A stretch of DNA of 64,000 nucleotides, taken from the NCBI GenBank assembly GCA_944323725.1, contig CALUTP010000038.1, positions 1 through 64,000 of the forward strand, written 5' to 3'. Below, one piece after another: positions 35,068 to 46,200 of this stretch. Source of the stretch: Candidatus Gastranaerophilales bacterium. GTDB taxonomy: Bacteria; Cyanobacteriota; Vampirovibrionia; Gastranaerophilales; Gastranaerophilaceae. How positions within the stretch are numbered: the stretch's first letter is position 1; each line of letters opens with the position of its first letter. The position numbers and the translations under genes were made by a program. The notes under the pieces were generated by a model. The model was not told the DNA's origin. It searched no databases and saw only the letters and a program-made list of their open reading frames with translations.

Positions 35068-37893
35068 ATGTTAGATAAAATTACAATAAAGGGTGCAAAA
35101 GAACATAATTTAAAGGATGTATCCCTTGAAATTCCAAAGAATGAGTTAATAGTATTCACAGGAGTTTCTGGCTCAGGGAAAAGTTCATTAGCATTTGATA
35201 CAATATTTGCAGAAGGTCAAAGACGCTATATAGAAAGCCTTTCTACTTATGCAAGACAATTTTTAGGTCAGATGGATAAACCTGATGTTGAATATATAGA
35301 CGGACTTTCTCCAGCAATATCGATTGATCAAAAATCAACAAGTAATAATCCTAGATCAACAGTGGGAACTGTTACTGAAATATATGATTTTTTAAGACTT
35401 TTATATGCAAGAGCAGGGACTCCATATTGTCCTAATTGCGGAGATGAAATTAAACCTCAGTCAATTGATGAGATTGTCAATAGTATTATGAAGCTTGGCG
35501 AGGGTACAAAGATTCAAATACTAGCGCCAATTGTAAGGGGTAAAAAAGGTGAATTTCAATCTACTTTTGACGAATTAAGACAAGAAGGTTTTGTCAGGGT
35601 TAAAGTTGATGATACGGTGTTTAACCTTGATGAAGACGATATTGAGCTGAGCAAAACTAAAAAACATACAATTTATGTTGTGGTAGATAGAATTGTTGTA
35701 AAAGAAAGTGCTCAATCAAGAATTGCAGATAGTGTTCAAATAGCTCTTAAAAAAGCTGATGGTATAGTTATAATAGATGTAGTTGGTGATAAGGAAATTA
35801 TATACAGTGAAAAGCTTTCTTGCCCGAAGTGTAATTTAAGTTTTGAAGAGTTAACACCGAGGATTTTTTCATTTAATGCGCCCTATGGGGCTTGTGAAAG
35901 ATGCTCTGGACTTGGCGCAGATTTTGTAATTGATCCAAATCTTATCGTTCCAGATAGTACAAAATCTTTAAAAGATGGAGCTATTTATCCTTGGTCAAGG
36001 ACAAGTACATCCTATTATGAAGATGTTCTAAAGTCAGTTTGTGAACATTATGGAATTGATATGGAATTACCATTTGAAGATTTGCCACAAGAGCATCAGC
36101 AAATTATTTTATACGGTGGTGACGATTTGATAAAATTTCGTGTGATGAAATTTGGCACTCATCGTTATGAAACTAAGTACCATAGATTTTCAGGAGTAAT
36201 TCCTTTTTTAGAAAAAAGATATAATGAGTCAAACGGTGAATACTGGCGTGAAGAAATCGAAAAATATATGATAACTACCCCTTGTCCGGCATGTGGCGGA
36301 GCTAGATTGAAGCCTTTCCCGCTAGCGGTAAGGATTAATGGCAAAAATATTTACGAGTTTACTCTACTTCCAATTACTGACGCACTCGATTTTATTAATG
36401 ATTTGTATTTGGAATTCAATGAGTATAAATTGCAAATTGCAAAACAGATACTGGATGAGATAAGAGCTCGTCTTAGATTCTTATGTGATGTAGGATTAGG
36501 TTATCTTAATCTTGCCAGAATGGCAGGTACACTCTCAGGAGGAGAAGCTCAGCGAATCAGGCTTGCAACTCAAATTGGAAGCGGATTGTCAGGCGTGCTA
36601 TATGTGCTTGATGAACCCTCTATAGGCTTGCACCAAAGAGATAATGACAGGCTTATTAAAACCCTTATAAAACTTAGAAATCTTGGGAATACACTCATTG
36701 TAGTAGAACATGATGAAGATACAATGAGAAATGCTGATTACATAGTAGATATAGGTCCTAAAGCCGGAGTTAATGGTGGTAAAATTGTTGCTCAAGGTAC
36801 AATTGATGATATTATAAGGTGTAAATCATCACTTACGGGACAATATTTAAGCGGAGCGAAATTTATTCCTGTTCCAGAAGAAATTAGGGAAGGTAATGGG
36901 AAATTTTTACGTGTGAAAAATGCACATCTTAATAATCTGAAAAATATAAATGTAGAGATCCCTTTAGGAAGAATTGTTGTGTTAACAGGGGTATCAGGCT
37001 CAGGTAAATCAACTCTTATGCAGGATTTAATTTATGAATATGCTCTTCATTCGTTGCGTGGTAATAAACCAAAACCACAAGGAGTTGATGTGATTGAAGG
37101 TTTTGAAAATATTGATAAAATTATAGATATAGATCAATCTCCGATAGGAAGGACTCCTCGTTCAAACCCTGCGACATATACTGATTTATTTACTCATATA
37201 CGAGAATTATTTTCAAAAACAAATGAGGCAAAAGTTAGAGGATATAAGCCTGGAAGGTTCAGCTTTAATGTAAAAGGCGGACGTTGTGAGGCTTGTAAGG
37301 GTGATGGTGTTAATAAAATAGAAATGAATTTCTTATCAGATGTCTATGTAAAATGTCCGGTATGTAAGGGAAGAAGATATAACAGAGAAACTCTTGAGGT
37401 TAAATATAAAGGAAAAACTATTGCAGACGTTCTTGATATGAGTGTTAAAGAAGCTTTGGAGTTCTTTGAAAATATACCGCCAATTAAGCATAAATTAAAA
37501 ACATTATATGATGTAGGATTAGACTACATAAAATTAGGACAAAGTGCGACAACACTATCAGGAGGTGAAGCACAAAGAATCAAGCTAGCTTCAGAATTAA
37601 ATAAAAGAGCTACAGGGAAAACGCTATATCTTCTAGATGAACCTTCTGTTGGGCTTCATTGGTCTGATTTAGATAAGCTAATTAAAATAATTCAACAACT
37701 TGCAGATCAAGGAAATACTATTTTGGTTATTGAACATAATTTGGATTTAATAAAAATCGCAGACTATATAATTGATTTAGGTCCAGAGGGTGGCGCTGCC
37801 GGAGGTCAAGTAGTTGCAACAGGTTCTCCGAAAGAAATAGCTAATAATAAAAACTCAATAACTGGTCAGTATTTGAAAGGTGTATTAAACTGA
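35068..37893 (+). CDS. uvrA: Excinuclease ABC subunit A
   Basis: 941 aa (E. coli 940). DNA-damage recognition ATPase of nucleotide excision repair with two ABC modules. First module: Walker A TGVSGSGKSSLAFDT near 31, the zinc-binding CPNCGDE/CPKCNL insertion near 119 and 253, signature LSGGEAQRIRLATQ near 490 and DEPSIGLHQRD. Second module: VSGSGKSTLM near 640, the zinc finger CEACKGDG...CPVCKGRR near 739-766, LSGGEAQRIKLA near 829 and DEPSVGLHW. CPACGGARLKPF near 409 is also typical. The order and spacing are normal. uvrB and uvrC are not in the window. Confidence 0.97.
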   Translation: MLDKITIKGAKEHNLKDVSLEIPKNELIVFTGVSGSGKSSLAFDTIFAEGQRRYIESLSTYARQFLGQMDKPDVEYIDGLSPAISIDQKSTSNNPRSTVGTVTEIYDFLRLLYARAGTPYCPNCGDEIKPQSIDEIVNSIMKLGEGTKIQILAPIVRGKKGEFQSTFDELRQEGFVRVKVDDTVFNLDEDDIELSKTKKHTIYVVVDRIVVKESAQSRIADSVQIALKKADGIVIIDVVGDKEIIYSEKLSCPKCNLSFEELTPRIFSFNAPYGACERCSGLGADFVIDPNLIVPDSTKSLKDGAIYPWSRTSTSYYEDVLKSVCEHYGIDMELPFEDLPQEHQQIILYGGDDLIKFRVMKFGTHRYETKYHRFSGVIPFLEKRYNESNGEYWREEIEKYMITTPCPACGGARLKPFPLAVRINGKNIYEFTLLPITDALDFINDLYLEFNEYKLQIAKQILDEIRARLRFLCDVGLGYLNLARMAGTLSGGEAQRIRLATQIGSGLSGVLYVLDEPSIGLHQRDNDRLIKTLIKLRNLGNTLIVVEHDEDTMRNADYIVDIGPKAGVNGGKIVAQGTIDDIIRCKSSLTGQYLSGAKFIPVPEEIREGNGKFLRVKNAHLNNLKNINVEIPLGRIVVLTGVSGSGKSTLMQDLIYEYALHSLRGNKPKPQGVDVIEGFENIDKIIDIDQSPIGRTPRSNPATYTDLFTHIRELFSKTNEAKVRGYKPGRFSFNVKGGRCEACKGDGVNKIEMNFLSDVYVKCPVCKGRRYNRETLEVKYKGKTIADVLDMSVKEALEFFENIPPIKHKLKTLYDVGLDYIKLGQSATTLSGGEAQRIKLASELNKRATGKTLYLLDEPSVGLHWSDLDKLIKIIQQLADQGNTILVIEHNLDLIKIADYIIDLGPEGGAAGGQVVATGSPKEIANNKNSITGQYLKGVLN

Positions 37894-37918
37894 TAAAAAG
37901 GTCTTATTTTAAGCCCCC

Positions 37919-37947
37919 TTGAACTTATTGTAGACTTCTGATATAAT
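37919..37947 (+). promoter_or_regulatory. Sigma-70 promoter of the 37971-39525 pair
   Basis: TTGAAC, 17-nt spacer, TATAAT (37942-37947) with TG-A extension. Transcript start near 37954; AGGAG at 37960-37964 precedes ATG 37971 by 6 nt. Confidence 0.85.
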
Positions 37948-37970
37948 AGAACTATAATCAGGAGATACGT

Positions 37971-38585
37971 ATGAAAAATTTTTTATTAACTATAATTATG
38001 TTGATGATGCTCACCTTTGGTCAATCTGTATTAGCAAAAAACGTTCCTGTGGTTGCAATGAGCGATTATGTGGGAACTAATCCTCCTCAAGCTATGGCAA
38101 TTAAGGTTGGAAGTAATATTCAGGTGACTGATGATATAGTTTTATTTGAAGGTTATGTTGTTAAGGGTAAAATTGTAGTTAATAAAAATGGTTCATTTTC
38201 ATTTATTCCATATAGTTTTATAAATTTCCACAATGAAGAAACTCAATTTGAACCACAGGCATATGCGACTTTTGCTGGTATGGTTGTAAATAATAAAATA
38301 GTTGCAGCAAAATCTCCTTTGACTATTAAAACAGGTCAGGTGTTTGCGTTGAATTTTACAGATGTTGCACCAAAACAGCATCAGCAGGCTCAAAATGTTT
38401 CAGGAACTGCTTCTGATATTGTAAATACTTCTTATACACCTGCAACAGAAGAATCACAACGCCCATTTAGCAGATATTTACCTGGTCTGCCTTTGACAGA
38501 TTTGAGCACTTTTGATTCTTGTAATCGTTATAATCCGGCTATGCCTTTAAATAATATTTTAAGAAATAGAGAATTTTTGAGATAA
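37971..38585 (+). CDS. Exported protein, paralog of the next gene
   Basis: 204 aa. Signal peptide ends near VLAKN. The domain from about 23 to 125 has NPPQAMAIKVGSNIQVTDDIVLFEGYVVKGKIV, corresponding to NPPEYISLKAMSNVTLDENIIIPEGSIVKARLT in the next gene, so both carry the same beta-rich fold. Then come FSFIPYSF versus FSVIPVSYT and a late FALNFTDV versus FSLRFKDV. The C-terminus differs and is Pro/Asn-rich. A good promoter and ribosome site lie upstream, and the paralog follows 32 nt later. Likely periplasmic or outer-membrane-associated. Function unknown. Confidence 0.8.
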   Translation: MKNFLLTIIMLMMLTFGQSVLAKNVPVVAMSDYVGTNPPQAMAIKVGSNIQVTDDIVLFEGYVVKGKIVVNKNGSFSFIPYSFINFHNEETQFEPQAYATFAGMVVNNKIVAAKSPLTIKTGQVFALNFTDVAPKQHQQAQNVSGTASDIVNTSYTPATEESQRPFSRYLPGLPLTDLSTFDSCNRYNPAMPLNNILRNREFLR

Positions 38586-38616
38586 TTACATTATTTTAAG
38601 AAGAGAGTAGGATAAA

Positions 38617-39525
38617 ATGAAGAACATTTTTAAATTAGGGATTATTGCTGTATTTATGGCATTATTTATGCAACCGGCATTTTCAGTAGAAGTTTTGAAG
38701 GTAGAATCTTTGAGTAATTTTTCTACTCAAAATCCGCCAGAATATATTTCTTTAAAAGCGATGAGTAATGTTACATTAGATGAAAATATAATTATTCCGG
38801 AAGGCTCAATTGTAAAAGCTAGACTTACTGATGTAAAAAAGCCTAAAAGACTTAAACGTAATGCTACTTTTTCGGTAATACCTGTAAGTTATACTGATGA
38901 AAAAGGTAATGAGATTGAAATAACCGAAGAGTACATTGGTAAGTTTTCACCAAAATTTGAAATAGATAAAGCAGATTTAGCTAAAAATGCTGCACTTACT
39001 GTGGGGGATTATTTTGTTAAAGGCGTAAGTCTAGGCTATCATGCAGTCGAAGGTGCTGTAAAAAACGAGGAAGGTAATAGATTGAAGTCCTCAGCAGTTT
39101 CTGTATATGACAATTCGCCTTTTTCATATATTAAAAAAGGAAATGAATTAGAAATTAAAGAACATGATTTATTTTCTTTGAGATTCAAAGATGTGGATAT
39201 AAATAAAAAAGATGAATTGCAACCAGATCAGGAAGTTTCTGAATCTCAAATGAAAAATCAAAATCCACCAGAAGAAGTTAAGGTAAAAGAGAAAAAGACT
39301 AAGAAATTAAAAAAAGAAAAGCTGAATTCTGAAAAAGAAAACTTGCTACCTGCTACTGATATAAAAAACAATGTAGAAGAAAATGTAGAAGAAGTAATTA
39401 ATGAATCTGAAGGTATTAATGAAGAAAATTCTATGAAAGAGTTAAAATTAAATGAACCATCAGTTCACTGGGTACAAGAAGGTGTAAAAGGCGAGACCTT
39501 TAAGTTTGGTCGTGAAGATTATTAA
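38617..39525 (+). CDS. Exported protein, paralog of the preceding gene
   Basis: 302 aa with a signal peptide ending near PAFS. The domain shared with the 37971 product covers about residues 24-195 and contains an insert with DYFVKGVSLGYHAVEGAV. After that the protein is a Lys/Glu-rich low-complexity tail of about 90 residues (KEKKTKKLKKEKLN), then a short end with WVQEGVKGETFKFG. The tail may bind peptidoglycan, DNA or partner proteins; that is speculation. It converges with the 48-residue gene at 39522, overlapping by 4 nt. Confidence 0.78.
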   Translation: MKNIFKLGIIAVFMALFMQPAFSVEVLKVESLSNFSTQNPPEYISLKAMSNVTLDENIIIPEGSIVKARLTDVKKPKRLKRNATFSVIPVSYTDEKGNEIEITEEYIGKFSPKFEIDKADLAKNAALTVGDYFVKGVSLGYHAVEGAVKNEEGNRLKSSAVSVYDNSPFSYIKKGNELEIKEHDLFSLRFKDVDINKKDELQPDQEVSESQMKNQNPPEEVKVKEKKTKKLKKEKLNSEKENLLPATDIKNNVEENVEEVINESEGINEENSMKELKLNEPSVHWVQEGVKGETFKFGREDY

Positions 39526-39668
39526 GCCTCTAATGCCGCAATTTTTAATTTACCATTCCCTTCAAGGATAATTTCGGTTTCTTTTTCTGTGTCAGAAATT
39601 ATCAGTTTTGTTTTCCGAATATTATTTTCTGTAAAAGTTACTATTTCTTTAACTTTTATTTCACTCAC
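39522..39668 (-). CDS. 48-residue protein, GTG start
   Basis: A minus-strand frame of 48 codons from GTG 39668, with AAGGAG 9 nt upstream: MSEIKVKEIVTFT ... GNGKLKIAALEA. It is charged, without Cys or membrane helix, and looks like two or three beta strands. The stop overlaps the convergent 38617 stop by 4 nt. Below the size limit of most gene finders. The clear ribosome site and the amino-acid make-up argue that it is real, but no family is recognised. Confidence 0.55.
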   Translation of the reverse strand: MSEIKVKEIVTFTENNIRKTKLIISDTEKETEIILEGNGKLKIAALEA

Positions 39669-39751
39669 GTCATACACTCCTTCTATTTTATATGATAACA
39701 GATTTTAGGATTATTTCAATACTAAATAACCGATAGGAATTATTTGTTAAC

Positions 39752-39796
39752 AAAAAAGGACTTGTTTTTATATAAAAAACAAAGTCCCCTTTTTTA
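39752..39796 (-). terminator. Rho-independent terminator after tsf
   Basis: On the minus strand a GGACTTTGTTTTTT / AAAAACAAGTCC hairpin followed by TTTTTT, 17-60 nt behind the tsf stop. Confidence 0.8.
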
Positions 39797-39812
39797 ATTT
39801 TCTTAGTATCAA

Positions 39813-40676
39813 TTAACCTTTAATTTGACTCATAACTTCTTCAGCAAAGTTGTCTTGACGTTTTTCAAGACCTTCGCCAAGCATATATCTTGTGAATTTT
39901 TCAACAGTTAATTTGCCTTCAATCAATTGACCAACTGTAATATCAGGATTCTTGATGAATGGTTGTTCAAGAAGAACTCTTGATGCCATAAGTTTGTTTA
40001 CACGACCTTCAACAATTTTGGCTCTTATAGCTTCAGGTTTTTTCTGAAGATCTTCTTTGCCCATTTCAACCTCTGTTTCATGGTCGATAACAGACTGAGG
40101 GATTTCTGCTCTTGAAATAAATTCAGGAGCTGAAGACGCAATGTGCAGGCAAATATCGTTCATTAATTCTTCATCTTTTTTATCTGTTTTTAAAAGAACA
40201 CCGATTTTACCGTTGTGAATGTATGATGCTGTATTGCCTTCATAGCGGACAAATCTTCTAAAAGTTATTTTTTCACCAATAGAAGCGATTTTTTCTTTAA
40301 TAACTTCAGAAACTGCTTTACCGCATTTAGGACAAATAGACGCAAGTAATGCATCAACGTCAGCAGGATTAGATTTAGCTACCATTTCAGCAAGACCTGC
40401 AGTTAGTTCTTTAAATTCATCATTTTTAGCGACAAAATCTGTTTCACAGTTAACTTCTACCATAGCACCGCAGTCAGCTTGAACTGATGATGCAATTAAC
40501 CCTTCAGCAGCAATTCTGCCCATTTTTTTATCAGCAGAAGCCATCCCTTTTTGGCGAAGAACTTCCATAGCTTTTTCCATGTCACCGTCAGTTTCAACTA
40601 ATGCTTTTTTAGCATCCATCATACCTGCACCTGTTTTATCGCGAAGTTCTTTAACCATTTGAGCTGTAATATTCAT
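39813..40676 (-). CDS. tsf: Elongation factor Ts
   Basis: 287 aa (E. coli 283). Guanine-nucleotide exchange factor for EF-Tu. The N-terminal UBA-like helix bundle VKELRDKTGAGMMDAKKALVETDGD (residues 9-33), VNCETDFVAKND near 74 (the Thr-Asp-Phe-Val that contacts EF-Tu) and C-terminal VGQLIEGKLTVEKFTRYMLGEG are present. Odd: a CPKCGKAV stretch near 115 replaces the usual linker and could hold a metal or disulfide. It lies about 100 nt behind rpsB in the usual rpsB-tsf operon. An AGGAGA ribosome site precedes the ATG. Confidence 0.96.
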   Translation of the reverse strand: MNITAQMVKELRDKTGAGMMDAKKALVETDGDMEKAMEVLRQKGMASADKKMGRIAAEGLIASSVQADCGAMVEVNCETDFVAKNDEFKELTAGLAEMVAKSNPADVDALLASICPKCGKAVSEVIKEKIASIGEKITFRRFVRYEGNTASYIHNGKIGVLLKTDKKDEELMNDICLHIASSAPEFISRAEIPQSVIDHETEVEMGKEDLQKKPEAIRAKIVEGRVNKLMASRVLLEQPFIKNPDITVGQLIEGKLTVEKFTRYMLGEGLEKRQDNFAEEVMSQIKG

Positions 40677-40777
40677 TATTATTCTCTCCTTTTTAATTGT
40701 CCGTTTACTTTTTTATAACCGGATTAAATAAATTTTAAGAGGTGAGGTTGTAATTCACCCCGCCTCTTAAAAATAAC

Positions 40778-41566
40778 TTATTCTGCCTTAACTACTTCTT
40801 CTTTAACTTCAGCTTCAACTGTAACGCCTGCATCTTCTGCTTTAATTTCTTCAATTTTAGCTTTTTGATTTGCATTGTTTTCTCTAAGTTGTTTGCCTTC
40901 AAGTACAGCATCAGCTAATTTAGAAGTGATTAATTTAATTGAGCGGATAGCATCATCGTTACCAGGAATGACATAATTGATACCATCTGGATTAGCATTT
41001 GTATCAGCTAAACAGATAACAGGAATTCCTAATTTATTAGCTTCCTGAATAGCAATTAATTCTTTGCCTTGGTCAATGATAAAGATAAGATCAGGTAATC
41101 CTCTCATATCTTTAATACCGCCTAAAGTCTTGCTTAATTTGCCTAATTGTCTATTTAATTGAGCAATTTCTTTTTTAGGTAATTTTTCAGCGTGACCTGA
41201 AGAAATGAATTCTTCCATTTCTTTTAATTTATTAACGCGGCCTCTGATAGTTTCAAAGTTAGTAAGCATGCCGCCTAGCCATCTTCTGTTGATATAATAA
41301 GCTCCTGAGCGTTGAGCTTCTTCTGCAACAACTTCAGCAGCCTGTTTTTTAGTACCAACGAATAAAATATTTTTGTTGCGAGCTGCGAATTCTCTGACAA
41401 CAGCGTAAGCTTCATCTAATAGATCAGAAGTTTTACGTAAATCAAGAACGTAAATACCATTTCTTGCACCGTAAATATACGGTTTCATTTTAGGGTTCCA
41501 TCTTTGAGTTTGGTGTCCGAAGTGAACACCTGCTTCTAAAAGTTCAATCATAGATGCTACTGGCAT
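40778..41566 (-). CDS. rpsB: 30S ribosomal protein S2
   Basis: 262 aa. S2 binds the 30S head-body junction. [35 protein letters not shown] near 9-43, [14 protein letters not shown] near 66, [15 protein letters not shown] near 88, [10 protein letters not shown] near 152, [30 protein letters not shown] near 177 are all family markers. The last 35 residues form an acidic/Lys tail. AAGGAG precedes the ATG. A leader of about 155 nt is predicted from the promoter at 41728-41755, which leaves room for autoregulation. Confidence 0.97.
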   Translation of the reverse strand: MPVASMIELLEAGVHFGHQTQRWNPKMKPYIYGARNGIYVLDLRKTSDLLDEAYAVVREFAARNKNILFVGTKKQAAEVVAEEAQRSGAYYINRRWLGGMLTNFETIRGRVNKLKEMEEFISSGHAEKLPKKEIAQLNRQLGKLSKTLGGIKDMRGLPDLIFIIDQGKELIAIQEANKLGIPVICLADTNANPDGINYVIPGNDDAIRSIKLITSKLADAVLEGKQLRENNANQKAKIEEIKAEDAGVTVEAEVKEEVVKAE

Positions 41567-41727
41567 CGGTTTTCTCCTTATAATTAATGTATTGTACTAC
41601 GGGCTATAGAGTTTCATCCAGAGTGTATTTAATGAAGGTTTTACTGCTATTTCAATAATGGAATTGTTTAATTTTCAGTACAATCTCGGACTAGGGCTAT
41701 GCCTATCAAACATAAATAGCCAATAAT

Positions 41728-41755
41728 ATAATAATATAAACATGCTTTAATGCAA
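41728..41755 (-). promoter_or_regulatory. Probable rpsB-tsf promoter
   Basis: On the minus strand TTGCAT (41755-41750), 16-nt spacer, TATTAT (41733-41728). The start of transcription would be near 41721, leaving about 155 nt of untranslated leader. No known leader fold identified. Confidence 0.5.
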
Positions 41756-41774
41756 ATATAATATTGATTTTTGT

Positions 41775-41815
41775 AAACACAAAAGACTGCTATAATTTAG
41801 CAGTCTTTTGTGTTT
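41775..41815 (-). terminator. Terminator after ahcY with perfect 18-bp stem
   Basis: AAACACAAAAGACTGCTA pairs without mismatch with its complement across a 5-nt loop; the T-rich end of the stem (TTTTGTGTTT) supplies the U tract. It lies 17 nt behind the ahcY stop. Confidence 0.85.
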
Positions 41816-41832
41816 ATATTTTAATATTAGGA

Positions 41833-43182
<1,350 letters not shown>

Positions 43183-43279
43183 TTAAGAATAGTTTATGTA
43201 AAAATTTCTTAATATAAGTTTTCGTTTTGGCAAAAATATAGTTTCAGCATTTTTAAGAAATTAGAAATAAGGAGTGTTT

Positions 43280-46200
43280 GTGAAAGTTAATATTGACAAG
43301 TTTAATACGGTTAAAAAGCCTCTTTCTTTCGAAGGCTATAACCCAGCAAAATCTGAAGTAGGAAGTAGTATATATGAGTTTAATTACCCTTATGACAGCA
43401 ATAAATTTGACTGTTATTTAGAGTTATGTAATGTTATTCCAGACAAAAATAAAAATTATTCACTTGGAAGAGAACTTAAAAATAAAGAGCTTGGTACTTC
43501 ATCTGTATTGTTAAAAAGTGGTATTAATAGAATTAATTTAAAAGATTATTCTTTGAATGAGAATACTCCATTTGCGTATCATTATAAACTTGTTCCAAAG
43601 AATACTGGTGGAAGAGGTATTCCAATGTATCAGCTTGATTCTGGTGATATAATTAATCAAGTTTATAATGGGGAATCAAAAAATTATGAGAAAATATATA
43701 ATTTAGTTATGCCTAATAGCACTAAGGGCTCAACTGGAGGCTCTTTTATGTTGTTGGTACCTGATGCATATAATGCAATGTATTCATATGATAGTTATGG
43801 AAATTATCAGACTAATCTTGATTATTTAGATGTTGCAAAATCAATTAAAACATTCTCAAATAAAATGGGAGGAAGTCTTGCCGGTGTTGAGCATGACCTT
43901 GATGCTGGCAAGTTTGATGGATTCTCTAAAATTGTTTCTACTCCTTTATTTACTGATGACAGTCTAACCCCTCATGGTTATTGGAATAAAAACTGCATGC
44001 AGATTTCTCAGGCTCTTGGAAATATTGATGACTATGCTAGACTTCAAAAGAAATTATTCGCTCATGGGATTAACTGGGTATCTGATGGTGCATATGTAAA
44101 TGAAGGATTGGAAGGTATTCATTTTAAACATGTTTTGAAATGGGGAGAAAAATCACCTTATTTTAACTGGTTCTATGCTAGTAATCTTAAAAATGGCCCT
44201 TTTAATCTTGGTGCATTTGGAAAGAAGACAAATTTTGTGGCTCACAAGATAGTCAATTCCCCTTGGAATTTTGAACAAACTGCTGATGGAGTTGTAAATG
44301 TTACAAAAAATAAGAATTATGATAGAAAGCAACCGACTTATCTCCAAATTTTTGATAGTAGATTAGTAACTCCAGCAGAGGCTAAAAATAACTCTCCTTT
44401 AATCAAAGATTATACATATAAAAATACTAGTAATATATTTGATATTGTAACTCATGATGATACAGTTATTCCTTATTCTTTTGAAATAGATCCAGATATT
44501 TATTTGGATAATATAAAGAAATTTAATGAATATAATAAAACTAAGCCAGTAGGGCATTATGTTCCATATAGCAGTTTTGAAGCTACACGAATACTTACTA
44601 AATTCCCTAATTACCAATTGGAATCAAAGTTTGAAAGCGGTTTTACGACCTGGGATGCAAATGTAGATATTGCTAAGCTTCGTTATGTATATTCTAGAGC
44701 TGATAATATAGAAGAAAATAATCTTCCAGAAAATAAAAGGGAAGCTTATAGCAAAACAATAGAAGAAAGTGCTATGGAAGTTCAAGATTATGCAATTACT
44801 TCAGCTAAATATTGGACAAAGAAAACTAATCAAATTTTGAATTTGCATGTGGCAAAAAATCTTCCTAATATAGATAGTTATGATGCAGAAAAAGTTTATA
44901 AGGTAATACAGGATAACATAACTATTAAGAAAGTCTTTCCGGTTTCATTAAAATCTAAAGTGAATATTTCAAATATACAGTATGTTTTGAATGGTAAGTA
45001 TAAATCTAAACCAGTTAAGGATGGTGAAGATTTTAAATCTCTTGTCAAGTCAACTTTAATGGATGTTCCTCTAGATTCTATTGAATTAGGTGATAATATT
45101 GTATCAGTTCTTGGCTCTTCATATATTTCAAAACGAGCTCATCACGCTGATGAAATTGGAAAATCTAGATATGAGCTCGATAAAATTAATAATCCTCATT
45201 TAAATGAAGAAAATGAGAAAATTTATAAGACAGTAAATGCCATGTTTGAAGAGAAAGATGATATAAATAATACTAAAAATGGTGAATTCTATACTTTTGC
45301 AATGACTGTATTAAAACGTGTTAATGAAATGCTTCCTACAGATTCAAAACTCAATACAGGTTATAATACAAGTGATTATGGTAAATATGTTGTACCACTT
45401 TTAATTCCAGAAATTATGAAATTTGCTGTGGTTAAAGGATTATTCCCTGATGCAAATGTTGATATAAATGAAATCGATGGTGGTATTTTATATGATTATG
45501 AAGAGTTAAAAGAAACTTCACTGCAAGCGCTAGGTATCCGAGCTACAAGTCCAAAACAGGAAGCTACAGAGTTAATTTCAGCTATGAAACGCGGTATTTC
45601 CTCTATTTCTCCTGAAGATAAAGATTTTCTTGCGGAAGCTCTTTATAAAATGATTGAAAATACAAATCTTACAAGCTTTAAATTAGCAGAAATGATAGTC
45701 GATAGAAGTCAGGCTGGTCTTGATTGGAGAATTGATGCTACAAAAGATATTGGAGACGTTGATGCTTTAAGAAATTACCATGGTGATTTCCAAACGACTT
45801 GGGATGATGTAATTAGTTTTTGGAATAAATTTGCAAATAATGTTTATGCTGAAAATCCAAATTCCTATTTAGTTGCAGAAGTTACAGATGAGGATGAACT
45901 TTATGATAAAGGCAATGGAAAGGGTTCTTCAAGATTTAATACAAGAAAAGATATAGTTATGAAGTTCCTCAGAGAAACAGGAATTGCATCAACTGCAAAT
46001 TATAGATATTTCTTTACTGATGTCGCTGGAATTTTTGGAAAAACTGCGGAAAAGGGTGACAGTAATTTAGAAAATTTAGGTACTCGAATGATGGACATTT
46101 TAAAAGATGGTTGGGATGGTAGTAGAAATGAACCACTTACGGGTTTCCTTCATTACGGTCCTCTTGATGCGCAGAGATACTCATATACATTTGTGGATAA

